In this document: positions 8,315-16,834 of the stretch, in pieces
Position numbering within the stretch: position 1 is the stretch's first letter
Layout of the letters: each line of letters opens with the position of its first letter
Assembly: GCF_000014945.1 (NCBI RefSeq)
Contig: NC_008553.1
Span: 1,815,472-1,879,471, forward strand
Direction: 5' to 3'
Source: Methanothrix thermoacetophila PT
Lineage (GTDB): Archaea; Halobacteriota; Methanosarcinia; Methanotrichales; Methanotrichaceae
DNA: 64,000 nt
Translations under genes and position numbers: made by a program
The notes under the pieces: generated by a model
Told to the model about the DNA's origin: nothing
Seen by the model: the letters and a program-made list of their open reading frames with translations, nothing else
Databases searched by the model: none

Positions 8315-9436
8315 TCAATCTTCTGCAGCCCTCCTCAGAACGCTCTCGTACCTGGCTGCCAGAGCGCGCCAGTCATACCTCTCAGCGATCTCCCTGTATC
8401 TTCTCTGATCCTGCGGGCTCTCCAGGATACGCTTCACCTGCGATATGAAGCTCTCCCTGTCATCATAGTAGTACAGGCTGTCCCCGAGAAGCCGCTCGAG
8501 CGAGAGCATTCTTGTGGTGAGAACAGGCCTGCCGCATGCGAGGTAGTTGAAGATCTTCCCTCCAGCAGCATACTCGTTCTTCTTCATCATTCTCAGGGGG
8601 TTGAGGCCTATGTCCATCGCAGATATGTACCTGCCGAGCTCCGCGTACGGCACAGCTCCCGTGAAGATCACCCTCTCTCCAACGCCGAGCCGCTCAGCCA
8701 TATCCTTTATGCGCTCGCCGTAATCCGTGAACAGGCTCGGGCCCACAACGAGGAGTGTGACATCGAGATCTGGCAGAGCGCTCACAACGGTCTCGAGATC
8801 GACCCAGTACTCCAGCGATCCGACGTAACCGATCACATCCCCCTCAAGACCGAGAGCGATCTTTGCCTCTCCAGCATCAATAGGTTTCAGAAGGCTCGTG
8901 TCCACGCCGTTCGGAATGATCTCCACATCACGAACGCCGATGTTTCTGAGGTACTCTTTGAGCTCCTGGGTCACGGTTATCACAGCCCTGGCGTGCCTGA
9001 GGTTGTACCTGGTGATCGCCCTGACGCCGAGCTTGACAGCCCTGCCGAAGAGCGAGCCCGGGTAGTATATGGATGCGGATTCCTCCAGATGGTCGAGATA
9101 GTCGAAGACCACGGGCGTATCTGTGAGGTTCGCCATGAAGGACGGGAGGATGTTCGCTGATAGAATCACATCAGAGTCCCTGGCAGCATCGCGGATCACG
9201 CGGAGATGGGATAAAGCGCTTGTGATGTAGTAGACAGACGGATCCTCAGCTTTGGACGATCCTGCCTTCAAAAGAGAGCATCTCGTCCATCTCGGGCTGT
9301 TATCTCTGAACTTCGAGAGCTCGAAGTGCAAAACCTGCACCTCATGCCTCTCCGCTATTATATCGAATATGAAGTTCAACCTGTTCGGAAACGGATGTCT
9401 TATCCAGTCAGTTGTCGGTATGACCAGTATCTTCAT
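8315..9436 (-). CDS. glycosyltransferase family 4
   Basis: A 373-residue GT-B transferase. Features: MKILVIPTTDWIRHPFPNRL start, VEIIPNGVDTSLLKP near residue 166, VIGYVGSLEYWVDLETVV opening the C-domain, and INPLRMMKKNEYAAGGKIFN with YLACGRPVLTTRM, the usual donor-site region of this GT4 subgroup. It is the promoter-proximal gene of the minus-strand glycosyltransferase run. ATG at 9436 lies about 26 bases from an AT-rich TATA element, so the transcript may be nearly leaderless. Confidence 0.88.
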   Translation of the reverse strand: MKILVIPTTDWIRHPFPNRLNFIFDIIAERHEVQVLHFELSKFRDNSPRWTRCSLLKAGSSKAEDPSVYYITSALSHLRVIRDAARDSDVILSANILPSFMANLTDTPVVFDYLDHLEESASIYYPGSLFGRAVKLGVRAITRYNLRHARAVITVTQELKEYLRNIGVRDVEIIPNGVDTSLLKPIDAGEAKIALGLEGDVIGYVGSLEYWVDLETVVSALPDLDVTLLVVGPSLFTDYGERIKDMAERLGVGERVIFTGAVPYAELGRYISAMDIGLNPLRMMKKNEYAAGGKIFNYLACGRPVLTTRMLSLERLLGDSLYYYDDRESFISQVKRILESPQDQRRYREIAERYDWRALAARYESVLRRAAED

Positions 9437-9458
9437 TGGCGATTCTGAGGAGAATCAT

Positions 9459-9472
9459 TAAAATATATAAAC
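9459..9472. promoter_or_regulatory. shared AT-rich divergent promoter
   Basis: TTAAAATATATAAAC in the 74-base gap between the minus-strand glycosyltransferase (start 9436) and the plus-strand GlmU-like gene. It is positioned to act as TATA box in both directions: about 26 bases to 9436 and about 45 bases to the CTG at 9510. Confidence 0.6.
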
Positions 9473-9509
9473 TAGCTGCATATCTGGTCTCTGTTCAGGG
9501 CGTGAGAAT

Positions 9510-10706
9510 CTGAAGGCTGTCATACTTGCTGCCGGAGAGGGGCACAGGTGCAGGCCCCTGACCCAGACCAGGCCGAAGGTCATGCTGCCACTGGCGAACA
9601 TGCCGTTCATGGAGCATGTCGTCCGAGCCCTTGTGGACAACGGGATAGATGAGATCGTGGCTGTCGTCGGGTATCAGAAGGAGCGGGTGATGGACTACTT
9701 CGAGGATGGCGTGAAGTTCGGCGCCCGCATAACATACGTCTTCCAGGAGGAGCGTCTTGGCACAGCACACGCGCTCCGCAGGGCCCAGGAGCACATCGAT
9801 GATCAGTTTCTGGTCGTGAATGGCGACAACATCCTGGACAGCAGAGCGGTCGGGGATCTTTTAAGCGCGGATGGCGATTACGTCATCCTCGGCGCGCTCA
9901 GGGAGCATGCTGGAGATTATGGAGTTCTTGTGGTTGATGGGGATGTGGTAAAGCAGATCCATGAGAAGCCTGGGAGGGCCTGTGCGGGCATCGTGAACAC
10001 AGGTGCGTACAAGATGATGCCCGATATCTTCGAGGAGATACCGAGGACGCCGATATCAGAGCGTGGAGGATATGATATCACCCAGACCCTCTGCCAGATG
10101 ATGGAGAGAGGGGTGAAGATCAGGACAGTCGTGACGAAGGCCATCTGGGGCGATGCGGCCTTCGCATGGGATCTGCTCGCTGCGAACAGCATCGCAGCCG
10201 GCTTGATGAAGAGCGAGATTCATGGGGAGATCGAGGATGGCGTGGTAATCCGTGGGCAGGTCTCGCTCGGGGAGGGCAGCCTGATCAGATCCGGCTCATA
10301 CATAATAGGGCCTGTGCTCATAGGAGAGGGATGCGACATAGGCCCGAATGTCACGATCCTCCCCTCAACGACCATCGGGGACTCGGTACGTGTGGGTTCG
10401 TTCACAGAGATCAGGAACAGCATCCTGATGAGAGGCTCAAGGATAGGATCGATGTCTGTCATATCAGACTCAGTCATCGGAGAGGACTGCTGCCTCGGAG
10501 ATATGTGTTTGATAGAAGCAGGCAGCTCACTGGCAGAGGTCGAGGGAGAGTTCTACAGAGCTGAGTTTGGTGCTGTGATGGGCGATTCTGTGGTGGCGGG
10601 AAGCAGGGTTCTGATGATGCCGTGCAGCGTCGTGGGATCCTCTGCTAAAATCGGATCCGGTGTCACGATCCGCGGCAGCGTGGAGCGGGGGAGCAGGGTG
10701 GTTTAG
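9510..10706 (+). CDS. GlmU-like sugar-1-phosphate nucleotidylyltransferase / acetyltransferase, probable CTG start
   Basis: Bifunctional-type enzyme of 398 residues expected to make UDP-GlcNAc-type (or dTDP-sugar) donors. The N-domain carries the signature LAAGEGHRCRPLTQTRPK with the catalytic Arg and Lys; NGDNILDSRAV supplies metal-binding Asp. The C-half (from about residue 235) is a left-handed hexapeptide beta helix, e.g. GEGCDIGPNVTILPSTTIGD. Start: the first in-frame ATG is at 9582, after the whole signature. No ATG, GTG or TTG lies in frame between the stop at 9468 and that ATG. Homologues begin MKAVILAAG; here the matching codon is CTG at 9510, preceded by GGGCGTGA at 9498-9505. The stop touches the ATG of glmS. 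Confidence 0.88.
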   Translation: MKAVILAAGEGHRCRPLTQTRPKVMLPLANMPFMEHVVRALVDNGIDEIVAVVGYQKERVMDYFEDGVKFGARITYVFQEERLGTAHALRRAQEHIDDQFLVVNGDNILDSRAVGDLLSADGDYVILGALREHAGDYGVLVVDGDVVKQIHEKPGRACAGIVNTGAYKMMPDIFEEIPRTPISERGGYDITQTLCQMMERGVKIRTVVTKAIWGDAAFAWDLLAANSIAAGLMKSEIHGEIEDGVVIRGQVSLGEGSLIRSGSYIIGPVLIGEGCDIGPNVTILPSTTIGDSVRVGSFTEIRNSILMRGSRIGSMSVISDSVIGEDCCLGDMCLIEAGSSLAEVEGEFYRAEFGAVMGDSVVAGSRVLMMPCSVVGSSAKIGSGVTIRGSVERGSRVV

Positions 10707-12524
10707 ATGTGCGGGATTGTTGCGTACATAGGCGCCGAAAAGGCCGGCCCAGTACTCCTCGACACGCTGAAGAGGCTCGAGTACAGGGGCTACGACTCCG
10801 CAGGGATAGCGCTAGCCTCCAATGGCAGCATGGAGGTTTTGAAGGCTGCAGGCAGAATCTCGGATCTAGAGATCATCTACAGATCCAGAGGAGAGCCGGA
10901 GGGATCGATAGGGATAGGGCACACCCGCTGGGCCACGCATGGGCGGCCCAGCGATGAGAACGCGCATCCGCACACCTCTGGAAGCATAGCGGTTGTGCAT
11001 AATGGAATTATCGAGAACTATCTCGAGCTCAGGGAGCAGCTCAGGGATAAAGGCTATGTCTTCACATCGGAGACAGACAGCGAGGTTCTCGCACACCTCA
11101 TCAATTACCACTACAGCGGCGAGACGAATGGGGATCTTGCTGTATCCGTCTCGAGAGCCCTGAAGGATGTCAGAGGATCCTACGCAATAGTTGTCATGGC
11201 CTCTGGTATTCCGTACCTCGTATGCGCGAGAAAGGACAGCCCGCTGGTGATAGGGATCGGCGGATCCTCGAACTACATCGCCTCTGATGTCCCTGCGTTA
11301 CTGCCGTACACGCGCGACGTAATAAGGCTCAGGGATGGGGAGATAGCGGTAGTTCACAGGGATAAGATCGAGATAATGGATATCTCGGGAGCGGTGCGTG
11401 AGCCAGCGGTTGAGCGCATCACATGGGATGCGGATGCTGCGGAGCGCGGCGGCTACCCTCACTTCATGCTCAAGGAGATCCACGAGCAGCCAAGGGCGGT
11501 TCAGGAGACGCTTGCCGGCAGGATCTCAGAGATGGAAGGAGATGTCAGGCTCGACCTCGGACTTAACCAGTGGGAGATACAGACGCTCCAGAGGGTATCG
11601 ATACTGGCGTGCGGCACATCATACCACGCAGGCCTTCTGGCACGCTACTTCTTCCCGCGCACTGCTGGCCTGCCCGTCGATGTTGAGGTCGCGTCTGAGT
11701 TCCAGCACATGCAGCTCCGGCCGGGAACGCTCCTTGTGGCGATATCTCAGTCAGGAGAGACCGCGGACACGCTCATGGCGCTCAAGAAGGCGAAGACATG
11801 TGGCGTCAAGAGCCTGGCGATAACCAATGTCGTCGGGAGCTCCATAACAGAGATCGTCGATGCCACGATATACACAAGATGCGGCCCTGAGATCGGGGTC
11901 GCGGCCACGAAGACTTTTGTCGGGCAGCTCGTTGCGCTGTTCCTTCTGGGCATCAGGCTCGGCCGGGCCAGAAACCATCTGCTTCCGGAGCAGGGGAGGA
12001 GGCTTCTCGGAGAGCTCTCGCGCCTGCCAGGGCTCATACAGGCCGTTCTTGAGAGGAGGGATCAGATAAGAGAGATAGCTCAGAGGTTCTCTGGCGCGGA
12101 CATATACTTCTTCATAGGCAGGGATATCCTCTATCCGATAGCTCTCGAGGGCGCCCTGAAGATGAAGGAGATCGCGTACATACCAGCGGAGGGATACCCT
12201 GCGGGCGAGCTGAAGCACGGGCCTCTTGCACTGATCACCGAAGGCACCCCTGTCGTGGCGTTTGCGACCTGCGGGGAGAAGATATACTCCAACATGAAGG
12301 AGGTCAGGGCACGTGGCGGAGAGGTGATAGCGTTCGCGGCGGAGGGCGACCGGGAGGCAGCAGAGATAACCGACACGGTCGTCGAACTCCCCAATACACT
12401 TCCCGTATTCTCCGCGGTCCTCTGCACCGTGGGGGCACAGCTCCTCGCGTATTACACCGCACAGATCCTTGGAAGGGATATCGACAAGCCCAGAAACCTG
12501 GCGAAGAGCGTTACGGTGGAGTGA
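10707..12524 (+). CDS. glmS: glutamine--fructose-6-phosphate aminotransferase (isomerizing)
   Basis: Makes glucosamine-6-phosphate from fructose-6-phosphate and glutamine, the entry into amino-sugar synthesis. The 605-residue length is normal. Cys2 in MCGIVAYIG is the Ntn-type glutaminase nucleophile; GYDSAGIA, HTRWATHG and HNGIIENY are glutaminase motifs. Two SIS domains follow (about 285-420 and 455-590) with ACGTSYHAGL, AISQSGETADT, SLAITNV and the C-terminal DKPRNLAKSVTVE that seals the sugar site. It directly follows the GlmU-like gene with zero spacing, so both should be co-translated to feed the glycosyltransferase locus. Confidence 0.97.
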   Translation: MCGIVAYIGAEKAGPVLLDTLKRLEYRGYDSAGIALASNGSMEVLKAAGRISDLEIIYRSRGEPEGSIGIGHTRWATHGRPSDENAHPHTSGSIAVVHNGIIENYLELREQLRDKGYVFTSETDSEVLAHLINYHYSGETNGDLAVSVSRALKDVRGSYAIVVMASGIPYLVCARKDSPLVIGIGGSSNYIASDVPALLPYTRDVIRLRDGEIAVVHRDKIEIMDISGAVREPAVERITWDADAAERGGYPHFMLKEIHEQPRAVQETLAGRISEMEGDVRLDLGLNQWEIQTLQRVSILACGTSYHAGLLARYFFPRTAGLPVDVEVASEFQHMQLRPGTLLVAISQSGETADTLMALKKAKTCGVKSLAITNVVGSSITEIVDATIYTRCGPEIGVAATKTFVGQLVALFLLGIRLGRARNHLLPEQGRRLLGELSRLPGLIQAVLERRDQIREIAQRFSGADIYFFIGRDILYPIALEGALKMKEIAYIPAEGYPAGELKHGPLALITEGTPVVAFATCGEKIYSNMKEVRARGGEVIAFAAEGDREAAEITDTVVELPNTLPVFSAVLCTVGAQLLAYYTAQILGRDIDKPRNLAKSVTVE

Positions 12525-12600
12525 AAAGCAGCCGGCTCAGCCTGAACCGCCAGCGTATGCAGGGTTGGAGTATGCTCTCGGCACCGACCTCCACAATCAT

Positions 12601-12610
12601 TTTATTACCA
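12601..12610. repeat. IS target-site duplication, left copy
   Basis: TTTATTACCA directly abuts the left end of the insertion sequence and is repeated exactly at 13480-13489 after the right end. A perfect 10-base duplication implies that the insertion is not old. Confidence 0.9.
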
Positions 12611-13479
12611 GGGTGTGTCTAATATGCTAATATTAGAATATGCTGTATTCCAAAGTTAAGCTAAGATAAATTTTAATATACCATAAAACAAGCAAATAAC
12701 ATGCTTAAGAGATGGGATACAAGATTATACGATATTAAGTTAATATTAGAAGTATTTGATTCGTTATCGTTAGATTTGCGATCAATAAATGCTCCAAAAC
12801 CAAAAGTTTATGATTTGGAGACCATAATTAAGGCACTTTTGATAAAAGAGTTTGAGGGGCATTCTTTAAGATCAGCAGAAGTTAGGATTAAAGAAGTGCT
12901 TGGAATAAGAATTGATCATTCAGTTTTGCATTTCTGGGAAAAGAATTTATCTTCAAATATTGAAGAGATATTAAATAAAGTTCTTGAAAGGTTACAATCA
13001 ATAGATTATACAGATAGTTTCATTGATTCCACTAAATTCGCAAATAAAAAAAGGATATCATAAAGATACAAGCAATAACCAGGAAAAATGAAACGATATT
13101 CCCTGTGGAAACGAGGATAAAATCGGAACTAACAGTGCCTGAGGGATCAGGCTATTTATTTGGTGACGGTGAATATGATTCCAGGAAATTTTTGAATGAT
13201 GTTGTAGATAAAGGTTACATGCCTGTTATTAAACCGAGAAAAATAAGTGCCGGTGGTTTTGGATCCAGAATCAGAGATCGGATCTTTAATAGAGAAATAT
13301 ACAAACACAGATCAGTTTGTGAAGGATTCTTTGGTGCTTTGACCAATTGGTTTGGAGATAGAATACCATGTTTCCTCGAAGAGACAACTATTACAAGGAT
13401 GCTTCTGAGAGTACTGGCTTATGCATTGAGAATTCTATCAAGATTTAGTATAAAATAAATTTGAATGATAGACACACCC
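12611..13479 (+). mobile_element. 869-bp insertion sequence, IS5-like
   Basis: Bounded by inverted ends GGGTGTGTCTA (12611-12621) and its complement TAGACACACCC (13469-13479). Flanked by a perfect 10-base target duplication TTTATTACCA. It contains one transposase gene broken into two frames. AT-rich composition contrasts with the flanking genes. It sits between glmS and the metal-binding protein gene, about 16 bases upstream of the latter's TATA box. The DDE layout and size suggest the IS5 family (ISH1/IS427-like), but the long target duplication keeps the family assignment tentative. Confidence 0.9.
12701..13458 (+). pseudogene. DDE transposase split by a frameshift at a poly-A run
   Basis: The first frame (12701 to stop at 13063) gives 120 residues with the first catalytic Asp in SFIDSTKF. 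The second frame continues through GYLFGDGEYDSRKF (second Asp) and HRSVCEGFFGALTNWFG (catalytic Glu) to 13458. Joining them needs a -1 shift at seven A residues (13046-13052), which turns ...ANKKRIS-stop into ...ANKKKDIIKIQAITRKN. This could be programmed frameshifting, as in some IS1 and IS5 elements, or a simple one-base indel. Combined length about 252 residues is right for a small DDE transposase. No in-frame ATG is needed for the second part if frameshifting occurs. Confidence 0.85.
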
Positions 13480-13489
13480 TTTATTACCA
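13480..13489. repeat. IS target-site duplication, right copy
   Basis: TTTATTACCA immediately after the right inverted end, identical to 12601-12610. Confidence 0.9.
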
Positions 13490-13534
13490 TAATCCTTAAA
13501 TATAGAACTTATTAAACATTATTTTGTGATTAGT

Positions 13535-14332
13535 ATGAAGAAAGCGATATTGCTCCTGATTTTATCGCTGATCGCTGTTCACTCAGCATATGCTGAGCCG
13601 ATCAAGATAGTGGCCACGACCTCCACCCTGGAAGATCTCATAAAGGGCGTGGGCGGGGATAATGTCGATGTCACCTACATAGTCTCTTCCGGTGTGTGTC
13701 CAGATCACTGGGACCTGAAGCCATCGCAGGTTGCCGCTCTGAACGAGGCGAGCATAATATTCCAGCATGGCATGGAGGGGTGGCTGAAGAACATCACAAG
13801 GCCAGATCAGAAGGTGATAGTCCTCTCCGGTCCCTGGAACACGCCGCAGATGGCGATAAACAAGACGATGCAGATCGCGGCCGCTCTCAAGGAGGCCGAT
13901 CCGGAGCATGCAGAGGAGTATGATCGGAGAGCAGAAGTGCTGGTCGAACGCTTCCAGAACGTCTCGGAGGTTCTGAGCGAGAGGGCCAGGGAGGCGGGCA
14001 CTGGGAACGTGAAGGTCCTGTGCATGGAATGGCAGTCCGGATTCGTATCGTGGATGGGATTTGATATAGTGAAGACATACGCCTCTGAGGAGAAGCTCTC
14101 GCTGAAGGATGTCAATGATTTGATAAATGTGGGCAGGGAGAACAGCGTCTCCATAGTTGTGGATAACCTCCAGAGCGGTGTCAATGTTGGCGAGCAGATC
14201 GCAAAGGAGATAAACGCCACGCATGTAGTCCTGACCAACTTCCCCGGAGCGGTCGAGGGGACAGAGACGCTCGATAAGATGATTCTCCACAACGGCGAGG
14301 CACTGCTTGCAGCAGTCGGCTCAGCCGCATGA
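13535..14332 (+). CDS. metal ABC transporter substrate-binding protein, ZnuA/TroA family
   Basis: Exported binding protein of 265 residues. Residues 1-20 (MKKAILLLILSLIAVHSAYA) are a signal peptide ending in a normal AYA cleavage site; no lipobox is seen. KIVATTSTLEDLIKGVGGD is the cluster A-1 N-lobe opening, PDHWDLKPSQ replaces the usual PHxYEP-type metal motif and retains one His, and FQHGMEGWL gives a second. Zinc or manganese would be typical, but the atypical ligands leave the metal open. ATG at 13535 is chosen; GTG at 13526 is an alternative that fits a leaderless start from CTTAAATATAG (13495-13505). No permease or ATPase gene is adjacent, so it is an orphan here. Confidence 0.8.
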   Translation: MKKAILLLILSLIAVHSAYAEPIKIVATTSTLEDLIKGVGGDNVDVTYIVSSGVCPDHWDLKPSQVAALNEASIIFQHGMEGWLKNITRPDQKVIVLSGPWNTPQMAINKTMQIAAALKEADPEHAEEYDRRAEVLVERFQNVSEVLSERAREAGTGNVKVLCMEWQSGFVSWMGFDIVKTYASEEKLSLKDVNDLINVGRENSVSIVVDNLQSGVNVGEQIAKEINATHVVLTNFPGAVEGTETLDKMILHNGEALLAAVGSAA

Positions 14333-14531
14333 GGGGCACGCTGCGGAGTAGATGCTCCGAAATTTTTTGGCCGCATCTTGATTCGGCGGACTGGTAGTGG
14401 AGACGGAGTCGATTGTTTCTGGTTCTGGCACCAGAGCGCCTCTCCATGAGTTTTTGTGCCGAGGACGTCTCAAATTGCTTCATAAGAGCGTATCGGATAA
14501 CTGATACGTAAACTGATGCACCAAAATCCCT

Positions 14532-15734
14532 TCAGAGCAGGCTTTTTCTGTCAGCGAGCCCCAGAAGGTTCAGCAGCCCCAGAAGATTCTCCCTGGATAT
14601 CGATCCGTCGGAGACCTTCTTCAGAACATCCTTTGCATTGAATGCCACTCCCAGTCCTGCATTCTGTATCATAATACAATCATTTGCTCCATCCCCGACA
14701 GCAACGATATTGTCAGGGCTTATACCCTCCATCTCAGCGAGCCGCTTGACTATCTCTCCCTTCGCCTTGGCATCAATGATCTCGCCCTTTATCTCTCCTG
14801 TCAAACGCCCATCCTGTATCTCGAGCTCATTGGCGAATGTGTAGTCGAAACCCAAACGCTCCTTAAGGACATCGGTGAAGTACGTGAAACCCCCACTTAT
14901 GAGCGCTATCTTGTAGCCCATCTGCTTAAGGTGGTGGATGAGCTCCTCAGACCCAGGTGTGAGAGAAAGCTGATCCGCGATCTCCTTCAGTGCCGATACC
15001 GGCATCCCTTTAAGGAGCCTCACGCGACGCCTGAGCGACTCCTCGAAATCGATCTCGCCGTTCATCGCCCTGTCTGTTATCCTCCTCACCTCCTCATCGA
15101 CGCCTGCGAAGCTTGCGAGCCTGTTTATTATCTCGAAGTCCACGATCGTCATGTCCATGTCGAAGACGATCAGACGCTTCTCCTTTCTGGCCTTGTCCAG
15201 ACTCTGGACCACGACATCTAGACCCAGACGCTCGCATTCCGATCTGATCCACTCCCTGCACTCATCAGGATTCGCATCCCCGAAGTCCATCACGAACTCT
15301 ATTGAGATGAGATCGCCACGAGCGGTCACCGCAGCCCTCTCGATGTTTATGTCTCTGGCGGATGCCACTGATGCAACATCTCTTATTATCCCCACCCTGT
15401 CCCTTGCGAGGATTGTGACGACGTAGAGGTTCTTCATGCTCCTTCTAATTCCCCGGTATCTCTCCAGCGGCAGGAACATGCACTGCACTCCAAGGGAATT
15501 GGACCGTCTATGCATCTCCATCTCAAGCTCTTTTGGGGAGATCTCCGCTCTGGAGAAATCCGCGACCACAGACATGACGAACAGCCCCTGGAGAACCCTC
15601 TGGTCCATGTCTACTATATTCACATTCCTCTCTGCTGGGAGCTGGAGTATGTCGTGTATGAGGCCGGGCCGGTCCCTGCCCACGAATGATATCACCCACA
15701 GGTCTTTAAAATGGGATTCAGGATCGGCGCTCAT
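14532..15734 (-). CDS. serB: phosphoserine phosphatase with N-terminal ACT domains
   Basis: HAD-superfamily phosphatase that removes phosphate from L-phosphoserine, the last step of serine synthesis. Two ACT-type regulatory domains occupy residues about 10-165 (VISFVGRDRPGLIHDI and VTILARDRVGIIRDVAS). The catalytic part has motif I VFDMDMTIVD near residue 193, motif II ALISGGFTYF, and motif III VAVGDGANDCIMI. Total 400 residues is normal for the ACT-containing form and implies feedback control by an amino acid. ATG at 15734 is preferred; TTG at 15740 is possible. It is separated from neighbours and probably monocistronic. Confidence 0.95.
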   Translation of the reverse strand: MSADPESHFKDLWVISFVGRDRPGLIHDILQLPAERNVNIVDMDQRVLQGLFVMSVVADFSRAEISPKELEMEMHRRSNSLGVQCMFLPLERYRGIRRSMKNLYVVTILARDRVGIIRDVASVASARDINIERAAVTARGDLISIEFVMDFGDANPDECREWIRSECERLGLDVVVQSLDKARKEKRLIVFDMDMTIVDFEIINRLASFAGVDEEVRRITDRAMNGEIDFEESLRRRVRLLKGMPVSALKEIADQLSLTPGSEELIHHLKQMGYKIALISGGFTYFTDVLKERLGFDYTFANELEIQDGRLTGEIKGEIIDAKAKGEIVKRLAEMEGISPDNIVAVGDGANDCIMIQNAGLGVAFNAKDVLKKVSDGSISRENLLGLLNLLGLADRKSLL

Positions 15735-15977
15735 AAACAAGATGCTCCTTTCTCCATCCCGGTGAATCTGCTGTCTGGCTCCGCAGTGGTGCGCAAACCG
15801 CGGATGCAGCTTGTGAAGTACCGCCTATCGGTTCTCGATCCCATATCCATGCACACCTTAGCGCGCCGAGAGCAGCTTTCAGAGGGCTTCTTCGAGCCTG
15901 GGGTCTGATCTGACCTGTGCTCATCTCTGCGCAAATGAATCTGCAGATGGGCGACATCTGGCGTGATGGATGCATTT

Positions 15978-16781
15978 CTAGTATTTAGATTTGAAGCCGT
16001 CAGTGTTCTGATCCATTCGGGGCGCATCGGTCGCTGTATTGACAGACGCCCTCCACAATGCCTCTCCGAGGTCCCTGTACACCCTGGAGAGAGCATCTCC
16101 TGTTGTTATCGCCATGACGGCCTGCTCACCTGAGACGACCAGGAGCACATAGCCTTTGTCCGGTATCAACGCGCAGATCCCCTTCTCGCTCCACGGGTAG
16201 ATCCTCCGCTCAATGCCAGGGATATCCCAGGAAGGTGTATCTTCAGGAGATACAGATCTGATCGATACGCCACGATCCAGCGCGCTTCTGATGGCATTAT
16301 TCACATGCGAGAATATGTTGTACAGACCTCTCAGGTTCTCGAGCAGAGATGGGTTGATTATGAGGATGTCCCTTTCAGCTCCTGATAGCACCTCCATGAC
16401 CTTCTCGTAGACCCTGCCTGCTCCCTGATGCACCCAGATCCCCATCTCCTCCTCGCGCCTGTCACCCTCAGCAGAGTACACCTCCTCCAGGGCGTGAAGC
16501 GCGACTTCTGCATCGGTCATGAAGCTGCTCTTCAGCCGCTCGAGCGCTGCAGCAGGATCCGTGACCCTGTACCTCATGGGCTTTGAGGGCTGGACTTCCA
16601 CTATCCCCCTCATCACAAGCCTCTTCAGAGCGCCATAAACCGCAGGTCTTGGTATTCCGGAGATCTGGTGGATCTCAGAGGCTATTCCTGCCTTGAGCCT
16701 GGTGAGTGCTGTATAAACCCTGGCCTCATATTCAGTGAGCCCGAGGTCGCGCAGAGCTTTGATCGCGTTCTTCTCAGACAT
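15978..16781 (-). CDS. TrmB-family transcriptional regulator
   Basis: A 267-residue regulator. Residues about 1-75 form a winged helix: IKALRDLGLTEYEARVYTAL, then HQISGIPRPAVYGALKRLVM as the recognition region, then GIVEVQPSKPMRY wing. The remainder resembles the TrmB effector/phospholipase D-like domain. The start is ATG 16781 because the only TATA element (16804-16815) would place transcription start near 16784; ATG at 16799 would lie before it. Divergent from the radical-SAM gene with a 53-base gap, so it is a candidate regulator of itself and that gene. Ligand unknown. Confidence 0.88.
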   Translation of the reverse strand: MSEKNAIKALRDLGLTEYEARVYTALTRLKAGIASEIHQISGIPRPAVYGALKRLVMRGIVEVQPSKPMRYRVTDPAAALERLKSSFMTDAEVALHALEEVYSAEGDRREEEMGIWVHQGAGRVYEKVMEVLSGAERDILIINPSLLENLRGLYNIFSHVNNAIRSALDRGVSIRSVSPEDTPSWDIPGIERRIYPWSEKGICALIPDKGYVLLVVSGEQAVMAITTGDALSRVYRDLGEALWRASVNTATDAPRMDQNTDGFKSKY

Positions 16782-16803
16782 CCTGTGTATATCTCTCATA
16801 GAA

Positions 16804-16815
16804 GGTTTTATATGT
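16804..16815. promoter_or_regulatory. TATA element shared by divergent genes
   Basis: GGTTTTATATGT reads ACATATAAAACC on the other strand. Its centre is about 26 bases from both ATG 16835 (plus) and ATG 16781 (minus), giving leaderless transcripts in both directions from one near-palindromic box. Confidence 0.6.
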
Positions 16816-16834
16816 CTTTCTGTAGAGTAACAGT

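Noticed and set aside
8135..9160. Long plus-strand open frame opposite the GT4 genes
   Set aside because: It lies antisense to two well-supported glycosyltransferases, has no domain motif and no binding site; it results from GC-rich codon bias.
9582..10706. ATG 9582 as start of the nucleotidylyltransferase
   Set aside because: It would delete the GxGxRxxP...PK signature that is needed for catalysis and is perfectly readable upstream in the same frame.
14489..14508. CGTATC/GATACG hairpin before serB's end as a terminator
   Set aside because: Only six base pairs and no T run on either side; kept as a weak structure without a call.
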